Part shown: positions 46,753-55,840 of the stretch, piece by piece
Position numbering within the stretch: the stretch's first letter is position 1
Layout of the letters: the number at the start of each line of letters is the position of its first letter
Assembly: GCA_004298015.1 (NCBI GenBank)
Contig: SCSE01000083.1
Coordinates: forward strand, 62,001 to 126,000
DNA: 64,000 nucleotides
DNA from: Rhodanobacter sp.
GTDB lineage: Bacteria; Pseudomonadota; Gammaproteobacteria; Xanthomonadales; Rhodanobacteraceae
Direction of reading: 5' to 3'
Position numbers and translations under genes: made by a program
Notes under the pieces: model-generated
Database searches by the model: none
Told to the model about the DNA's origin: nothing
What the model saw: the letters and a program-made list of their open reading frames with translations, nothing else

Positions 46753-47348
46753 GCTGCCTGCTCCTGCTGGAAATGATCTGCTTGCTGTTCGTAATGCGTG
46801 ATCGCGTCGGCGTGCTGCAGCAGGTAGCCGAGCTGGTCGATGCCGTTGAGCAGGCAATGGCGCGCGAACGGTTCGAGGGCGAAGCTGATTCGCCCGCCAT
46901 CGGGCAGCACGATGTATTCGCCGCGTACGTCGATCGACAACTCGACCCCGGGGTGATCGAGCAGCCAGCGGTGCTCCGCCTCGCTGACCATGATCGCCAG
47001 CAACCCGTTCTTCAACGCGTTGTTGCGAAAGATGTCCGCGATCTCGCTGCACAGCACGGCCTGGATGCCGTAGTCGAGCAAGGCCCATGGCGCATGTTCG
47101 CGTGACGAGCCGCAACCGAAGTTGCGTCCGGCGACCAGGATCGCGCAGCCGCTGGCCTGCGACCGGTTCAGGGGAAACTCGGGGTTGTCGCTGCCGTCGG
47201 CCTGATAGCGCCAGTCGTGAAAGCACAGCCGACCCAGGCCGTCGCGCGTAGTGGTGGTGAGGAACCGCGCCGGAATGATCCGGTCGGTGTCGATGTTCTC
47301 GTCTGCCAATATCGCGGTACGGGATTGAACGCGGGTGATCGGGCGCAT
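46749..47348 (-). CDS. leuD: 3-isopropylmalate dehydratase, small subunit
   Basis: A 199-residue subunit of isopropylmalate isomerase. It has DENIDTDRIIPARFL near 17, GRNFGCGSSREHAPWAL near 70 and FRNNALKNGLL near 106. The ATG at 47348 is preferred (GAGGAG 11 bases upstream); the frame is open to 47531, but that extension is encoded by the dispersed repeat. Confidence 0.96.
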   Translation of the reverse strand: MRPITRVQSRTAILADENIDTDRIIPARFLTTTTRDGLGRLCFHDWRYQADGSDNPEFPLNRSQASGCAILVAGRNFGCGSSREHAPWALLDYGIQAVLCSEIADIFRNNALKNGLLAIMVSEAEHRWLLDHPGVELSIDVRGEYIVLPDGGRISFALEPFARHCLLNGIDQLGYLLQHADAITHYEQQADHFQQEQAA

Positions 47349-47370
47349 CAATGAAACTCCTCGCTTCTTG

Positions 47371-47425
47371 CGTTCGCCTCCTCTCCCCGTCGGGGAGAGG
47401 ATTGAGGTGAGGGGCGGGTGCTCGC
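47371..47425. repeat. 55-bp dispersed repeat, copy B (leuC-leuD gap)
   Basis: It matches 33741-33795 with three mismatches and contains the palindrome CTCCCCGTCGGGGAG. It lies 22 bases upstream of leuD, inside the 226-base gap after leuC, the largest gap among the leu genes. The rest of the gap holds no gene I can support. Confidence 0.85.
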
Positions 47426-47574
47426 CATGGGGTGGATCGAAGCCCGTTCCGATGTTGCGGCAAGGCAAGCGAGCCTCCTCACCTCGGTCCTCGACAATGG
47501 CTCCTTGCATGGCTCGAGCTCCTGCATCCATGCAGTCGCCTCCGAGCCGGGAAGCGGAACAACAGCGTGAGCGC

Positions 47575-48987
47575 TCATGCCGCCACCTCCACCAGATACT
47601 CGCGTGGATCGGCGATGTGACCGGCCAGCGCGGAGGCCGCAGCCGTTGCCGGGCTGGCCAGCACGGTACGCGCGCCCTTGCCCTGGCGACCCTCGAAATT
47701 GCGGTTGGAGGTACTCACCACCAGCTGGCCCGGCTGGGCCAGATCGCCGTTCATCGCAATGCACATCGAACAGCCCGGCACCCGCCACTCGGCACCGGCA
47801 GCGGTGAAGACCTCATGCAGGCCTTCGCGCTCGGCCTCGCGGCGTACCGCCTCGGAACCGGGCACCACCAGCATGCGGACCCATGACGCCACCGTCCGAC
47901 CGCGCAGCACGCTGGCGGCTTCGCGCAGATCGGACAGGCGCGAATTGGTGCAGCTGCCGACGAACACCACATCGATCCGCGTGCCCTGCATCGGCTTGCC
48001 CACCTCGCTTTTCATGTAGTCGAGTGCGCGCCGCTCCTGTGCGTTGCGCGCGGCGGGTACCGGCGCGTCCATCGCAATCGCCATGCCCGGATGGGTGCCG
48101 TAGGTGACGGTCGGCGTAACCCGGCTGGCGTCGATCCGTACCTCACGGTCGAAGCTGGCGCCCGCATCGCTGTGCAGACCGCGCCAGCGCGTCACGGCGG
48201 CATCCCACGCCTCACCTTGCGGGGCCTGCGGTCGCCCCTTGAGCCAGGCGAAGGTGGTTTCGTCCGGTGCGATCATGCCCGCCCGCGCACCCGCTTCGAT
48301 CGACATGTTGCAGACCGTCATGCGCTCTTCCATCGACAGCGCCTCGATCGCCGCACCGCGGTATTCGATGACATGCCCGGTGCCGCCGTCGACACCGATC
48401 TGGCCGATGATGTGCAGGATCAGGTCCTTGGCGCCGACCCCGGCCGGCAGCTTGCCGTCGACGTGAATCGCCAGCGTCCTGGGCTTGCGCTGCAACAGGC
48501 ACTGGGTGGCCATCACATGGCCGACTTCGGTGGTGCCGATGCCGAAGGCCAGCGCGCCGAACGCCCCGTGGGTCGAGGTATGACTGTCGCCGCAGACGAT
48601 GGTCATGCCCGGCTGGGTCGCGCCCAGCTCCGGGCCGATCACGTGCACGATGCCGCGAGCGGCGCTATCCCAACCATGCAGCTCGACGCCGAATTCGCGG
48701 CAATTGCTTTCCAGCATGCTGACCTGCGCCTGCGCCTGATCGTTTGCATACGGACGCACGCCGTCGGCGCCGGCGGGCAGGGTTGGGGTGGAATGGTCAA
48801 GCGTGGCCAGCATGCGATCGGGACGACGCAGGGGCAGTCCGCGCTGACGAAGCTCGCTGAACGCCTGCGGCGAGGTGACTTCATGCACCAGATGCAGGTC
48901 GACGTACAAGACCGCCGGAGTGTCGGCGCTCTCGGCAGCCACCACGTGCGCGTTCCACACTTTCTCGAACAGGGTTTTTGCGCTCAT
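47575..48987 (-). CDS. leuC: 3-isopropylmalate dehydratase, large subunit
   Basis: A 470-residue aconitase-family subunit with a 4Fe-4S cluster. It has [13 protein letters not shown] at the start, [31 protein letters not shown] near 131, the cluster Cys in [13 protein letters not shown] near 345, and GCSMCIAMN near 408. Its start overlaps the ilvE stop (ATGA). Confidence 0.97.
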   Translation of the reverse strand: MSAKTLFEKVWNAHVVAAESADTPAVLYVDLHLVHEVTSPQAFSELRQRGLPLRRPDRMLATLDHSTPTLPAGADGVRPYANDQAQAQVSMLESNCREFGVELHGWDSAARGIVHVIGPELGATQPGMTIVCGDSHTSTHGAFGALAFGIGTTEVGHVMATQCLLQRKPRTLAIHVDGKLPAGVGAKDLILHIIGQIGVDGGTGHVIEYRGAAIEALSMEERMTVCNMSIEAGARAGMIAPDETTFAWLKGRPQAPQGEAWDAAVTRWRGLHSDAGASFDREVRIDASRVTPTVTYGTHPGMAIAMDAPVPAARNAQERRALDYMKSEVGKPMQGTRIDVVFVGSCTNSRLSDLREAASVLRGRTVASWVRMLVVPGSEAVRREAEREGLHEVFTAAGAEWRVPGCSMCIAMNGDLAQPGQLVVSTSNRNFEGRQGKGARTVLASPATAAASALAGHIADPREYLVEVAA

Positions 48988-49940
48988 GCCGCCACCTTCT
49001 TGTCGGTCGCGGTTTCATCGGCAACACCCACCAGGTCCAGCCAGCCCCAGCGATCTTCCGTACTACCGTCAAACAGACCGAAGAAGGCCTTCTGCAGGTC
49101 GCGGGTGAGCGGACCGGGCTTGCCGGCGCCGACGGCTTTGCGATCGACCGAGCGCACCGGGGTGATCTCGGCCGCGGTACCGGTCATGAAGATCTCGTCG
49201 GCGCTGTACAGCGCCTCGCGCGGCAAGTCCCGCTCTTCCACCGACAGCCCCAGGTCGGTGGCCAGGGTGATCACCGCATCGCGGGTGATGCCCGCCAGGA
49301 TGCCGGCGCTGCTCGGCGGCGTCAGCAGCTTGCCACGCCTGACCAGGAACAGGTTCTCGCCGGCACCCTCGCTGAGCAGACCGTTGCTGCCCAGCGCGAT
49401 GCCCTCGTCATAGCCGCCACGACGCGCTTCCAGGGCGATCAGCTGGCTCGACAGGTAGTTGCCGCCGGCCTTGGCCCAGCTCGGCACGGTATTCGGTGCC
49501 GGTCGGTTCCAGGTCGACACGCAGACATCCGCGCCGCGCTCCATGGCGTCGCCGAGGTAGGCACCCCAGTCCAGCGCCATGATCGCCACATCCACCGGCG
49601 CGTTGCCGGCGGCGGGAATCACCCCCAACCCGCCGGCACCGCGAAACACGATCGGGCGTACATAGGCCGAACGCATGTGATTGACGCGGATCAGCTCCCG
49701 GCATGCGGCATTGATCTGCTCTTCGCTGTAGCCGATCTCGATCTCATACACCTTGGCCGACTCGAACAACCGGCGCGTGTGTTCGGCCAGGCGGAAATAC
49801 GCCGGACCTTGCGGGGTCGCATAGACCCGCTCGCCCTCGAACACCGAGGAGCCATAGTGCAGGGCGTGCGTGCTGACGTGGACGGTGGCCTCGGCCCAGG
49901 GTTTGACCTGACCGTTGTGCCACAGGAAAGCGGTACTCAT
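48984..49940 (-). CDS. ilvE: Branched-chain amino acid aminotransferase
   Basis: A 318-residue fold-type IV PLP enzyme that makes valine, leucine and isoleucine from their keto acids. It has [16 protein letters not shown] near 27, the PLP Lys in [20 protein letters not shown] near 158, [14 protein letters not shown] near 192 and [13 protein letters not shown] near 254. It lies between leuA (15 bases upstream) and leuC (overlap), so the final step for all three amino acids is placed in the leucine part. Confidence 0.96.
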   Translation of the reverse strand: MSTAFLWHNGQVKPWAEATVHVSTHALHYGSSVFEGERVYATPQGPAYFRLAEHTRRLFESAKVYEIEIGYSEEQINAACRELIRVNHMRSAYVRPIVFRGAGGLGVIPAAGNAPVDVAIMALDWGAYLGDAMERGADVCVSTWNRPAPNTVPSWAKAGGNYLSSQLIALEARRGGYDEGIALGSNGLLSEGAGENLFLVRRGKLLTPPSSAGILAGITRDAVITLATDLGLSVEERDLPREALYSADEIFMTGTAAEITPVRSVDRKAVGAGKPGPLTRDLQKAFFGLFDGSTEDRWGWLDLVGVADETATDKKVAA

Positions 49941-49955
49941 GAATGACTCCTCGAC

Positions 49956-51542
49956 TTACAAATGGGCGACGGCGACCGGCGGACGAACCGGGGCCTGTCG
50001 CTCGATGCGGTTGACGATGGCGAGTGCGGCCAGCGCGGTCGCCTCGACGATGTCGGTGCTGACGCCATGACCGTTCCAGTCGCGCTTGCCGTGGCGTGCG
50101 GTGAGCTGTGCCTGACCCTGGGCATCGCCGCCTTCACTGACCGCGCGCACGTTGAAATCGGTCAGTTGCAACTCGTTGCCGGTGGCACGCTCGATGGCGC
50201 GCAGCACGGCATCCACCGGCCCGTCGCCGATCGCCGCCTCGCTGGCTTCGCGGCCGTCCTCGTGTGCAAGCTGCACTGAAGCCGAGGCGCTGCCGCCGAG
50301 GTGCGTGGCGCTGGTGAGCTGGACGATCCGCCACGGGCCGGTGGCATCCGGGTCCTGACCCAGTGCGATCGCCTCCAGGTCTTCGTCGTGAATCTCGCGC
50401 TTCTTGTCGGCCAGGGTCTTGAAGCGTGCAAAGATGCCATCCATCTCGGCGTCGACCGGACGGTGGCCCAGTGCCTGCAGGCGCTGGCGCAGCGCGGCGC
50501 GACCGGAGTGCTTGCCCAGTACCAGGCGGGTTTCGGCGATACCCACATCCTGCGCGTGCATGATTTCGTAGGTGCCGCGATGCTTGAGCATGCCGTGCTG
50601 ATGGATGCCGGCTTCATGCGCGAAGGCGTTGTCACCGACGATCGCCTTGTTGCGTGGCACCGCCTGCCCGGTCAGCTGCGTCAGCAGGCGCGAGGTGGGA
50701 TACAGCTTGCGGGTGTCGATGCGGGTGTCGACACCGAAGTGCGGCGCACGCACCTTCAACGCCATCACGATTTCTTCCAGCGCCGCGTTGCCGGCACGCT
50801 CGCCAATGCCGTTGATGGTGCATTCGACCTGGCGCGCGCCGGCACTGATTGCGGCCAGGCTGTTCGCCACCGCCATGCCCAGATCGTCGTGGCAGTGGCT
50901 GGAAAAGATCACCTTGTCCGCGCCGGCAACGTGACGCCGCAGGTACTCGAACAACTCGATGATTTCCGCCGGCGTGGTGTAACCGACCGTGTCGGGTGCA
51001 TTCAACGTGGTCGCGCCGGCGGCGACCGCGGCGCTGAACACCTCGACCAGGAAGTCAGGTTCGGTGCGCAGCGCATCTTCGGCCGAGAATTCCACTTCGT
51101 GGCACAGCCCGCGTGCCCGCTCCACGCCAGCCACGGCGGTATCCAGTACCTGCGCCTTGCTCATGCCCAGCTTGTGCTCGCGGTGCAGCGGACTGGTCGA
51201 CAGAAACACATGGATGCGTGAACGCTGCGCTGCCTCCAGCGCCTTTCCGGCGGCGTCGATGTCGACCGACTGGCAACGCGCCAGGCCGCAGACGGTGGTC
51301 GATTCCAGGGTGCGCGCGATTTCGGCGACCGCGGCGAAATCATCCGGCGACGCCTGCGGAAAGCCCGCTTCAAGTACGTCCACGCCAAGCGCCTCCAGCG
51401 CCTGCGCCATGCGCAGCTTGGCCTTTCGGTCCATCGAAAAGCCCGGTGCCTGCTCTCCATCGCGCAAGGTGGTGTCGAAAATGCGCACGCGCTCAGCCGC
51501 TACGTCGGCATCCTCGTGATGGCTATCTGCTATGGGGTTCAT
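49956..51542 (-). CDS. leuA: 2-isopropylmalate synthase
   Basis: A 528-residue enzyme that condenses acetyl-CoA and 2-ketoisovalerate, the first step of leucine synthesis. The TIM barrel has FDTTLRDGEQAPGFSM near 21 and the metal-binding HCHDDLGMAVANS near 212; the C-terminal LeuA allosteric domain (about 400-515) is the site of leucine feedback. The ATG at 51542 has GGAG 9 bases upstream and is preferred to codons at 51563 and 51566. First structural gene of the cluster, 32 bases after the attenuator hairpin. Confidence 0.96.
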   Translation of the reverse strand: MNPIADSHHEDADVAAERVRIFDTTLRDGEQAPGFSMDRKAKLRMAQALEALGVDVLEAGFPQASPDDFAAVAEIARTLESTTVCGLARCQSVDIDAAGKALEAAQRSRIHVFLSTSPLHREHKLGMSKAQVLDTAVAGVERARGLCHEVEFSAEDALRTEPDFLVEVFSAAVAAGATTLNAPDTVGYTTPAEIIELFEYLRRHVAGADKVIFSSHCHDDLGMAVANSLAAISAGARQVECTINGIGERAGNAALEEIVMALKVRAPHFGVDTRIDTRKLYPTSRLLTQLTGQAVPRNKAIVGDNAFAHEAGIHQHGMLKHRGTYEIMHAQDVGIAETRLVLGKHSGRAALRQRLQALGHRPVDAEMDGIFARFKTLADKKREIHDEDLEAIALGQDPDATGPWRIVQLTSATHLGGSASASVQLAHEDGREASEAAIGDGPVDAVLRAIERATGNELQLTDFNVRAVSEGGDAQGQAQLTARHGKRDWNGHGVSTDIVEATALAALAIVNRIERQAPVRPPVAVAHL

Positions 51543-51573
51543 CGTTTGGCTCCGCTGGCGCATCACCGGGGCA

Positions 51574-51607
51574 ACAAAAAACCCCGCTCCGTTTCCGGTG
51601 CGGGGTT
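51574..51607 (-). terminator. Attenuator terminator of the leu-ilv operon
   Basis: On the minus strand AACCCCGC (51607-51600), A, CCG, loop GAAA, CGG, A, GCGGGGTT (51587-51580) form a long stem with one A-A mismatch, followed by a T-run (51581-51576). It lies between the leader peptide stop (51652) and leuA (51542). The first arm can instead pair with the 3' end of the leader peptide gene: GGTGCGGG (51663-51656) with CCCGCACC (51604-51597). That supplies the antiterminator pairing of a classical attenuator. Confidence 0.9.
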
Positions 51608-51651
51608 CTTCGGGAGTCTTCAGGTTTTTCTAGTTACCTGGACACATGCCC

Positions 51652-51741
51652 TCAGCCCGCACCTCCGTTGGTAATGAGGAGGACGAGTACAAGAATGAGG
51701 AGAAGCGTGCCGCGATGCTGCAGCAAGCCGTGGACCGTCAT
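51652..51741 (-). CDS. leu-ilv operon leader peptide
   Basis: A 29-codon gene encoding MTVHGLLQHRGTLLLILV and continuing LVLLITNGGAG. Eleven of the twelve residues from 13 to 23 are Leu, Ile or Val, so ribosomes will stall when these amino acids are short. AAAGGA (51754-51749) lies 7 bases before the ATG, an ideal site. An in-frame ATG at 51789 has none. A terminator hairpin and competing pairing follow before leuA. Stalling at the Leu/Val/Ile run should favour the antiterminator. No function beyond regulation is expected. Confidence 0.93.
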   Translation of the reverse strand: MTVHGLLQHRGTLLLILVLVLLITNGGAG

Positions 51742-51795
51742 CTGACGATCCTTTCTGGCGATCTTGCGGGGGCTGCTGCGTTGCGACATGAACCG

Positions 51796-51825
51796 ACCAT
51801 AAGACAGCTTGCGAAGCGGCGTCAA
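51796..51825 (-). promoter_or_regulatory. Promoter of the leu-ilv operon
   Basis: TTGACG (51825-51820) and TATGGT (51801-51796) are 18 bases apart, placing the start of transcription near 51788, about 47 bases before the leader peptide. The same arrangement and much of the same sequence precede the thr operon. Confidence 0.75.
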
Positions 51826-51916
51826 CAGTTTCATTTGTAATCGCTTCGATGAAACGAGACGGACGTCCAGATGTCCAGATGTCCGGATGCTGCCTTGGCC
51901 GGGTTGTCGATGGCAC

Positions 51917-51985
51917 GTAAGCGCACCCCTGGCGCGAATGCTTTCTCGAAACATCCGCAAGAGCATTCGCGCACCGGGTGCGCTA
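51917..51985. repeat. Diverged REPIN overlapping the thrC stop
   Basis: The left arm GTAAGCGCACCCCTGGCGCGAATGCT (51917-51942) and the right arm at 51962-51985 are imperfect inverted copies, and the right arm ends GTAG on its own strand. It resembles the perfect REPIN at 18890-18971 (same GTAG-GCGCACC...GCGCGA plan). The TAG stop codon of thrC (51985-51983) is the TAG of its GTAG. It lies between thrC and the leu-ilv promoter. Confidence 0.75.
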
Positions 51986-53296
51986 CGAGGGTTGCCGCGC
52001 CAGCCAGTCGCGCAGGGCCGCATCGACAGCGGCCAGGGGTTCGGCGCTTGCGGGACGCGCCAGCATCGCCGCGAGAGCCGGCGGGACGGTCACAGGCTGT
52101 CCTGTCAGCGGTTCGACGACCGTTTCGAACTTGGCCGGATGGGCCGTCGCAACCACCGCCCAGTGCTCCGCGTCACCTGCTTTGCGCTGCTGATCAAGCT
52201 GATGGACGGCCGTCGCCGTGTGTGGACAGAAGACGTCGCCATACGCTCGCGCGTGACCCGTAATGGTCTGGCGGATGGCGTCGTCGTCGACACTGTGCGC
52301 CTGCAGCAGACGGCGCAGCGTGTTGCCATCGGGGAAGGTCCAGCGCAGTCGTTCGTAGTTGCTTGGCGCGCCCACGTCCATCGCGTTGGCAATCGTCGCC
52401 ACCGCCTCACGCGGCATGTAGTCGGCACCGGCAAAGAAGTCCGGCAAGGTGGCATTGGCGTTGCAGGCCAGTCGCACCTTCCCGATCGGCAAGCCCACGG
52501 CACGCACCCACAGGCAGGCCATCGCATTGCCCAGATTGCCGGTGGGCACGATCACGTTCAACGGCGTACCGTGCTGATACCACCAGCCAAGCGCGGCGTG
52601 CGCGTAGTAGCTCATTTGCGGCAGCAGTCGGCCCAGGCTGATGCTGTTGGCCGAGGACAACGGCACGGTCGCCTGCAGCGCCGGGTCGGCCAGGGCAGCC
52701 TTGACCATGCGTTGGCAGTCGTCGAAGCGCCCTGCCACCCGCAATGCGTACACGTTGTCACCGAAGCACCCGAGCTGATGTGCCTGACGTGGCGAGACCA
52801 GGCCGTCCGGATACAGGATCACCACGCGCAAGCCGGGTTTCCGATGAAAGGCCGCCGCGACGGCCGCACCGGTATCGCCTGAGGTGGCGACCAGGATCGT
52901 CAGCACACGGTCATCCGCACGCGGCAGACGCGACATGCAGGCAGCGAGGAAGCGGGCGCCAAAATCCTTGAATGCCGCCGTGGGCCCGTGGAACAGCTCC
53001 AGCACGCTGGCATTCTGCTGCGGCAGCGTGCGCAACGGGGTATCGAGGCCTAGCGCCTCCGCGCAGATCCGGGGGAGTTCGTTTTCCAGCGCATCACCGG
53101 CAAAGAACGGCGCGAGCAGTGTGGTCGCCGTAGCCGCCAGCGTGCCATCGCGAGCGAATGCCTCCAGTTCCAGCCGCGGCAATGCCTCGGGCACGTAGAG
53201 CCCGCCATCCGGTGCCAGCCCACGCGCGATTGCCGGCCCGATCGAAACCGCCGGGCTGCGGCCACGGGTACTGAGGTAACGCATCACCCGGGTCAT
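51983..53296 (-). CDS. thrC: Threonine synthase
   Basis: A 437-residue PLP enzyme that converts O-phosphohomoserine to threonine. It has YLSTRG near 6, [11 protein letters not shown] near 29, [17 protein letters not shown] near 103 with the PLP Lys, [14 protein letters not shown] near 136, and [11 protein letters not shown] near 249. The ATG at 53296 overlaps the thrB stop; Met5 (53284) is an alternative that begins the conserved MRYLSTRG. Last gene of the thr operon. Confidence 0.95.
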   Translation of the reverse strand: MTRVMRYLSTRGRSPAVSIGPAIARGLAPDGGLYVPEALPRLELEAFARDGTLAATATTLLAPFFAGDALENELPRICAEALGLDTPLRTLPQQNASVLELFHGPTAAFKDFGARFLAACMSRLPRADDRVLTILVATSGDTGAAVAAAFHRKPGLRVVILYPDGLVSPRQAHQLGCFGDNVYALRVAGRFDDCQRMVKAALADPALQATVPLSSANSISLGRLLPQMSYYAHAALGWWYQHGTPLNVIVPTGNLGNAMACLWVRAVGLPIGKVRLACNANATLPDFFAGADYMPREAVATIANAMDVGAPSNYERLRWTFPDGNTLRRLLQAHSVDDDAIRQTITGHARAYGDVFCPHTATAVHQLDQQRKAGDAEHWAVVATAHPAKFETVVEPLTGQPVTVPPALAAMLARPASAEPLAAVDAALRDWLARQPS

Positions 53297-54306
53297 GCGC
53301 TTGCCGCTCCGGCCGGCCCATCGACCAGACTGGCGGGCGGCCCGTCGACTGCAGCGACGAAGCGGTCGCTGTCCAGACCTGTCTCGGCGAAGGCCGTCGA
53401 CATCGCGTCCGCGGCGGCGACTGCCGCGGCGCGCGTTTCGTACCAGCCAAACACACTGGGTCCTGCACCCGAGATACTGGCACCCATGGCACCGTGATCC
53501 AGTGCCGCCTGCTTGACGCGGGCGAAATTCGGTATCAGCGCTGCGCGCCTCGGTTCCACCAATACGTCTTTCAGCCCCTCGCGCACCAAGGCGGCGTCAC
53601 CGTTCCAGCAGCCAGCCAGCACCAGCGCCAAATTGCCACTTTGCGCCACGAAGTCGGCCAGGGCGTAATCGCCGACCAGCGCCGCACGAGCCTTGCGGGT
53701 TTCCAGTACCGCGTGTGGATGCACCACGGCGCAATGCCATGACGGTGGCACGGGTATGCGCAGCAGGCGATCATGGGTAGCCAGTACCAGGCCGCCAAGC
53801 AACATCGCGCCCAGGTTGTCGCCATGACGGCCACCGCTGGCTATGGCCTCCCCATCCAGCGCGAAGCCGTACAGTGCCTCGCGCGGGAGCGGTTGCGCCA
53901 GCAACGCGTTGGCCGCCACCAGTGCCGCCACACAGGACGCCGCCGAACCGCCCATGCCCGAGCCGAGCGCGATGCCTTTGTGCAGCACCAGCTCGAATCC
54001 ATGCTGCAAACCCAGGGCCTTGCGCAGCGCCAGCAGCGCCACCCCGGCGGTGTTCTGCCGCGGGTCTGTCGGTAGCGCCGCAACGCAACCGCGAATCGCG
54101 GCAATGCGCACTACCGGCTCATCGATCCGGCGCACCTCGGCACGGTCGCCGATACCGGCCATGCTGTGTCCAAGCAGATCGAAGCCGACGGCGACGTTGC
54201 CGACGCTGGCGGGAGCGAAGGCACAAGACCAAAGCGATGTTGGAGCGGGAGGCGAAGGCAACATGACGGGTTCCAGCAGTTCGACACGCATGGGGGCGGC
54301 ATTCAT
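53293..54306 (-). CDS. thrB: Homoserine kinase
   Basis: A 337-residue GHMP-family kinase that phosphorylates homoserine. It has [18 protein letters not shown] near 31, the ATP-binding [19 protein letters not shown] near 110, [15 protein letters not shown] near 157 and [12 protein letters not shown] near 283. The start overlaps the hom stop. The first ~25 residues before the conserved part are extra, so the true start may be later. Confidence 0.94.
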   Translation of the reverse strand: MNAAPMRVELLEPVMLPSPPAPTSLWSCAFAPASVGNVAVGFDLLGHSMAGIGDRAEVRRIDEPVVRIAAIRGCVAALPTDPRQNTAGVALLALRKALGLQHGFELVLHKGIALGSGMGGSAASCVAALVAANALLAQPLPREALYGFALDGEAIASGGRHGDNLGAMLLGGLVLATHDRLLRIPVPPSWHCAVVHPHAVLETRKARAALVGDYALADFVAQSGNLALVLAGCWNGDAALVREGLKDVLVEPRRAALIPNFARVKQAALDHGAMGASISGAGPSVFGWYETRAAAVAAADAMSTAFAETGLDSDRFVAAVDGPPASLVDGPAGAASA

Positions 54307-55457
54307 GCGCGCGCCTCCAGCGATTCGGCTATCCGCAAAAGATCGGCAAACACACCGGCGGCGGTAACTTCAGGACCGGCACCCGGCCCCTGCACCAGCA
54401 GCGGATTATCGCAGTAGCGGCGGGTGGTGAATTGCACCACGTTGTCGGTAAGGCGGCTATGGGCGAACGCGTGGGCCGCGGGCAGCACCTTCAGTCGGAC
54501 GCTGGCCCGACCCTGGCGATCCAGATGCGCGACATGACGCAGCACGCCTCCGCTGGCCTTCGCCGCAGCCAGTCTGGCAGCCATCGGCGCGTCCAGCTCC
54601 GCCCATCGCTGCATGCAGGCTTCCAGCGGCAAGTCCGCGAGGGCCGGCGGCACCAGGCTTTCCACGGCGACGTCTTCCATCGACAACGGCCAGCCGGCTT
54701 CACGCGCCAGAATCACCAGCTTGCGGGCTACATCGGTACCGGAAAGGTCATCACGCGGGTCGGGTTCGGTATAGCCCAGGTCACGTGCTTCGCGCAGCAG
54801 TGCGGAAAAGGGTTGAGCGCCATCGTGGCGGTTGCACAGCCAGGCCAGGGAGCCGGAGAACATGCCTTCAACAGCCAGCAGCTCATCGCCGGTGTCGAGC
54901 AGATCGCGCAGCGTCTGCACCACCGGCAAACCGGCGCAGACGGTGGCTTCGTAGCGAAAACGGGCACCACCGCTGCAGGCCGCGCGGATCGCCTGCCAGC
55001 GCGCCAGCGGGCCGCTACCGGCCAGTTTGTTCGGCGTCACCACATGCAGGCCTGCGGCCAGCCAGCGCGGATAGTGCGCGGCCACGTCATCGTTCGCACT
55101 GCAGTCGATCAGCAGCGCGTGGCGACCCTCGTTGCCGGCGACATGGGCAGCGAAGGCGTCGAGGTCGCTGGGCCGCCATGTCTGGGCCCCACCCAGGCGG
55201 CCGTTCAGTTCGGTATCGTCGCAATCCATCCACATGCGTTTGCTGGCTACCACGCCACAAAGCGTCAACACCAGGCCGCTGTCGCGTGCCAGCCGGGCCT
55301 GTGCCGCGCGCAGCTGGTCGAGCAGGGCGCTGCCGACCCGACCGGGACCGATCAGGCCCACAGCGAGGACGCGCCGACGCGGCGACGCCAGCCCGGCGGC
55401 CGGGACCCGAAGTCGCGGCGGCAGGTGTTCGGCGATGGGGGATACACAAGTGTTCAC
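54303..55457 (-). CDS. hom: Homoserine dehydrogenase, monofunctional
   Basis: A 384-residue enzyme that reduces aspartate semialdehyde to homoserine. It has the nucleotide motif [17 protein letters not shown] near 33, [15 protein letters not shown] near 140, [10 protein letters not shown] near 168, and the signature [29 protein letters not shown] near 227. The sequence is closest to the C-terminal half of bifunctional ThrA, but no aspartokinase domain precedes it: the gene opens directly after the leader region. The start is GTG at 55457 with GGAGG 6 bases upstream, and that site lies within a hairpin. Confidence 0.93.
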   Translation of the reverse strand: MNTCVSPIAEHLPPRLRVPAAGLASPRRRVLAVGLIGPGRVGSALLDQLRAAQARLARDSGLVLTLCGVVASKRMWMDCDDTELNGRLGGAQTWRPSDLDAFAAHVAGNEGRHALLIDCSANDDVAAHYPRWLAAGLHVVTPNKLAGSGPLARWQAIRAACSGGARFRYEATVCAGLPVVQTLRDLLDTGDELLAVEGMFSGSLAWLCNRHDGAQPFSALLREARDLGYTEPDPRDDLSGTDVARKLVILAREAGWPLSMEDVAVESLVPPALADLPLEACMQRWAELDAPMAARLAAAKASGGVLRHVAHLDRQGRASVRLKVLPAAHAFAHSRLTDNVVQFTTRRYCDNPLLVQGPGAGPEVTAAGVFADLLRIAESLEARA

Positions 55458-55461
55458 GATT

Positions 55462-55477
55462 GCCTCCAGGGGGAGGC
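55462..55477 (-). promoter_or_regulatory. Hairpin hiding the hom ribosome binding site
   Basis: GCCTCC (55477-55472), loop CCCT, GGAGGC (55467-55462) form a 6-bp stem that contains the whole GGAGG of hom. A further strong hairpin lies upstream at 55508-55533 (CGGCCC-GCC with GGCGGGCCG), but without a T-run. The pair suggests control of translation, not termination, after the Thr/Ile leader peptide. Confidence 0.6.
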
Positions 55478-55550
55478 CCGTGCTCGCTGGCGTTTCGGCT
55501 GGTGCGCCGGCCCGCCTGTCGAGGGCGGGGCCGTTGCGCTGCTGAAAAGT

Positions 55551-55628
55551 CTATTCGCGCACGGACACCCACCCCGACCGGGTCGTAATCGAGGTCGTGG
55601 TGGTAATCGTGCGGATGAAGGGATGCAT
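55551..55628 (-). CDS. thrL: thr operon leader peptide
   Basis: A 25-codon frame, MHPFIRTITTTTSITTRSGW and a short tail, with nine Thr/Ile codons plus a Ser between residues 7 and 16. It resembles the E. coli ThrL pattern of Thr and Ile runs. It lies 94 bases before hom and behind a good promoter. The Thr run is certain; the start is not, since GGCGGT lies too close to the ATG at 55628 and an in-frame ATG at 55712 is nearly at the expected transcript start. Confidence 0.8.
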   Translation of the reverse strand: MHPFIRTITTTTSITTRSGWVSVRE

Positions 55629-55718
55629 ACCGCCATGAGCATCATGGATGCCCGGATGACCGGCGAGGAGCCGATCGGGGTGTATCCGTGCTGGCGCGGC
55701 GGGTAGCGACATGGGTCG

Positions 55719-55748
55719 ACCATAAATCGGTTGTTGCAGTGCGGTCAA
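55719..55748 (-). promoter_or_regulatory. Promoter of the thr operon
   Basis: TTGACC (55748-55743) and TATGGT (55724-55719) are 18 bases apart, as in the leu-ilv promoter. Flanking bases are shared too: CAAATGAA.CTGTTGAC before, and TTATGGTCG...CATGTCGC after. Transcription should start near 55711. Confidence 0.75.
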
Positions 55749-55840
55749 CAGATTCATTTGCAACTTTCGCCCCGCGGCGGATCTTGACCGGCCCGATGGC
55801 AGCGGCAAAGCTGCGCGATAGTCCTGTGGAGATTTTCGTC

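Noticed and set aside
43846-46776. A 976-codon open frame on the plus strand across ilvD and leuB
   Set aside because: It runs across two conserved genes and their gap, has no recognisable domain and has the composition of an antisense shadow. The same holds for 40846-42879 opposite ilvG and 7758-9650 opposite the GH94 gene.
45655-47463. A possible 602-residue fusion protein ending in LeuB
   Set aside because: The frame upstream of 46752 is the wrong frame of leuD. The LeuB start at 46752 overlaps the leuD stop in the usual way.
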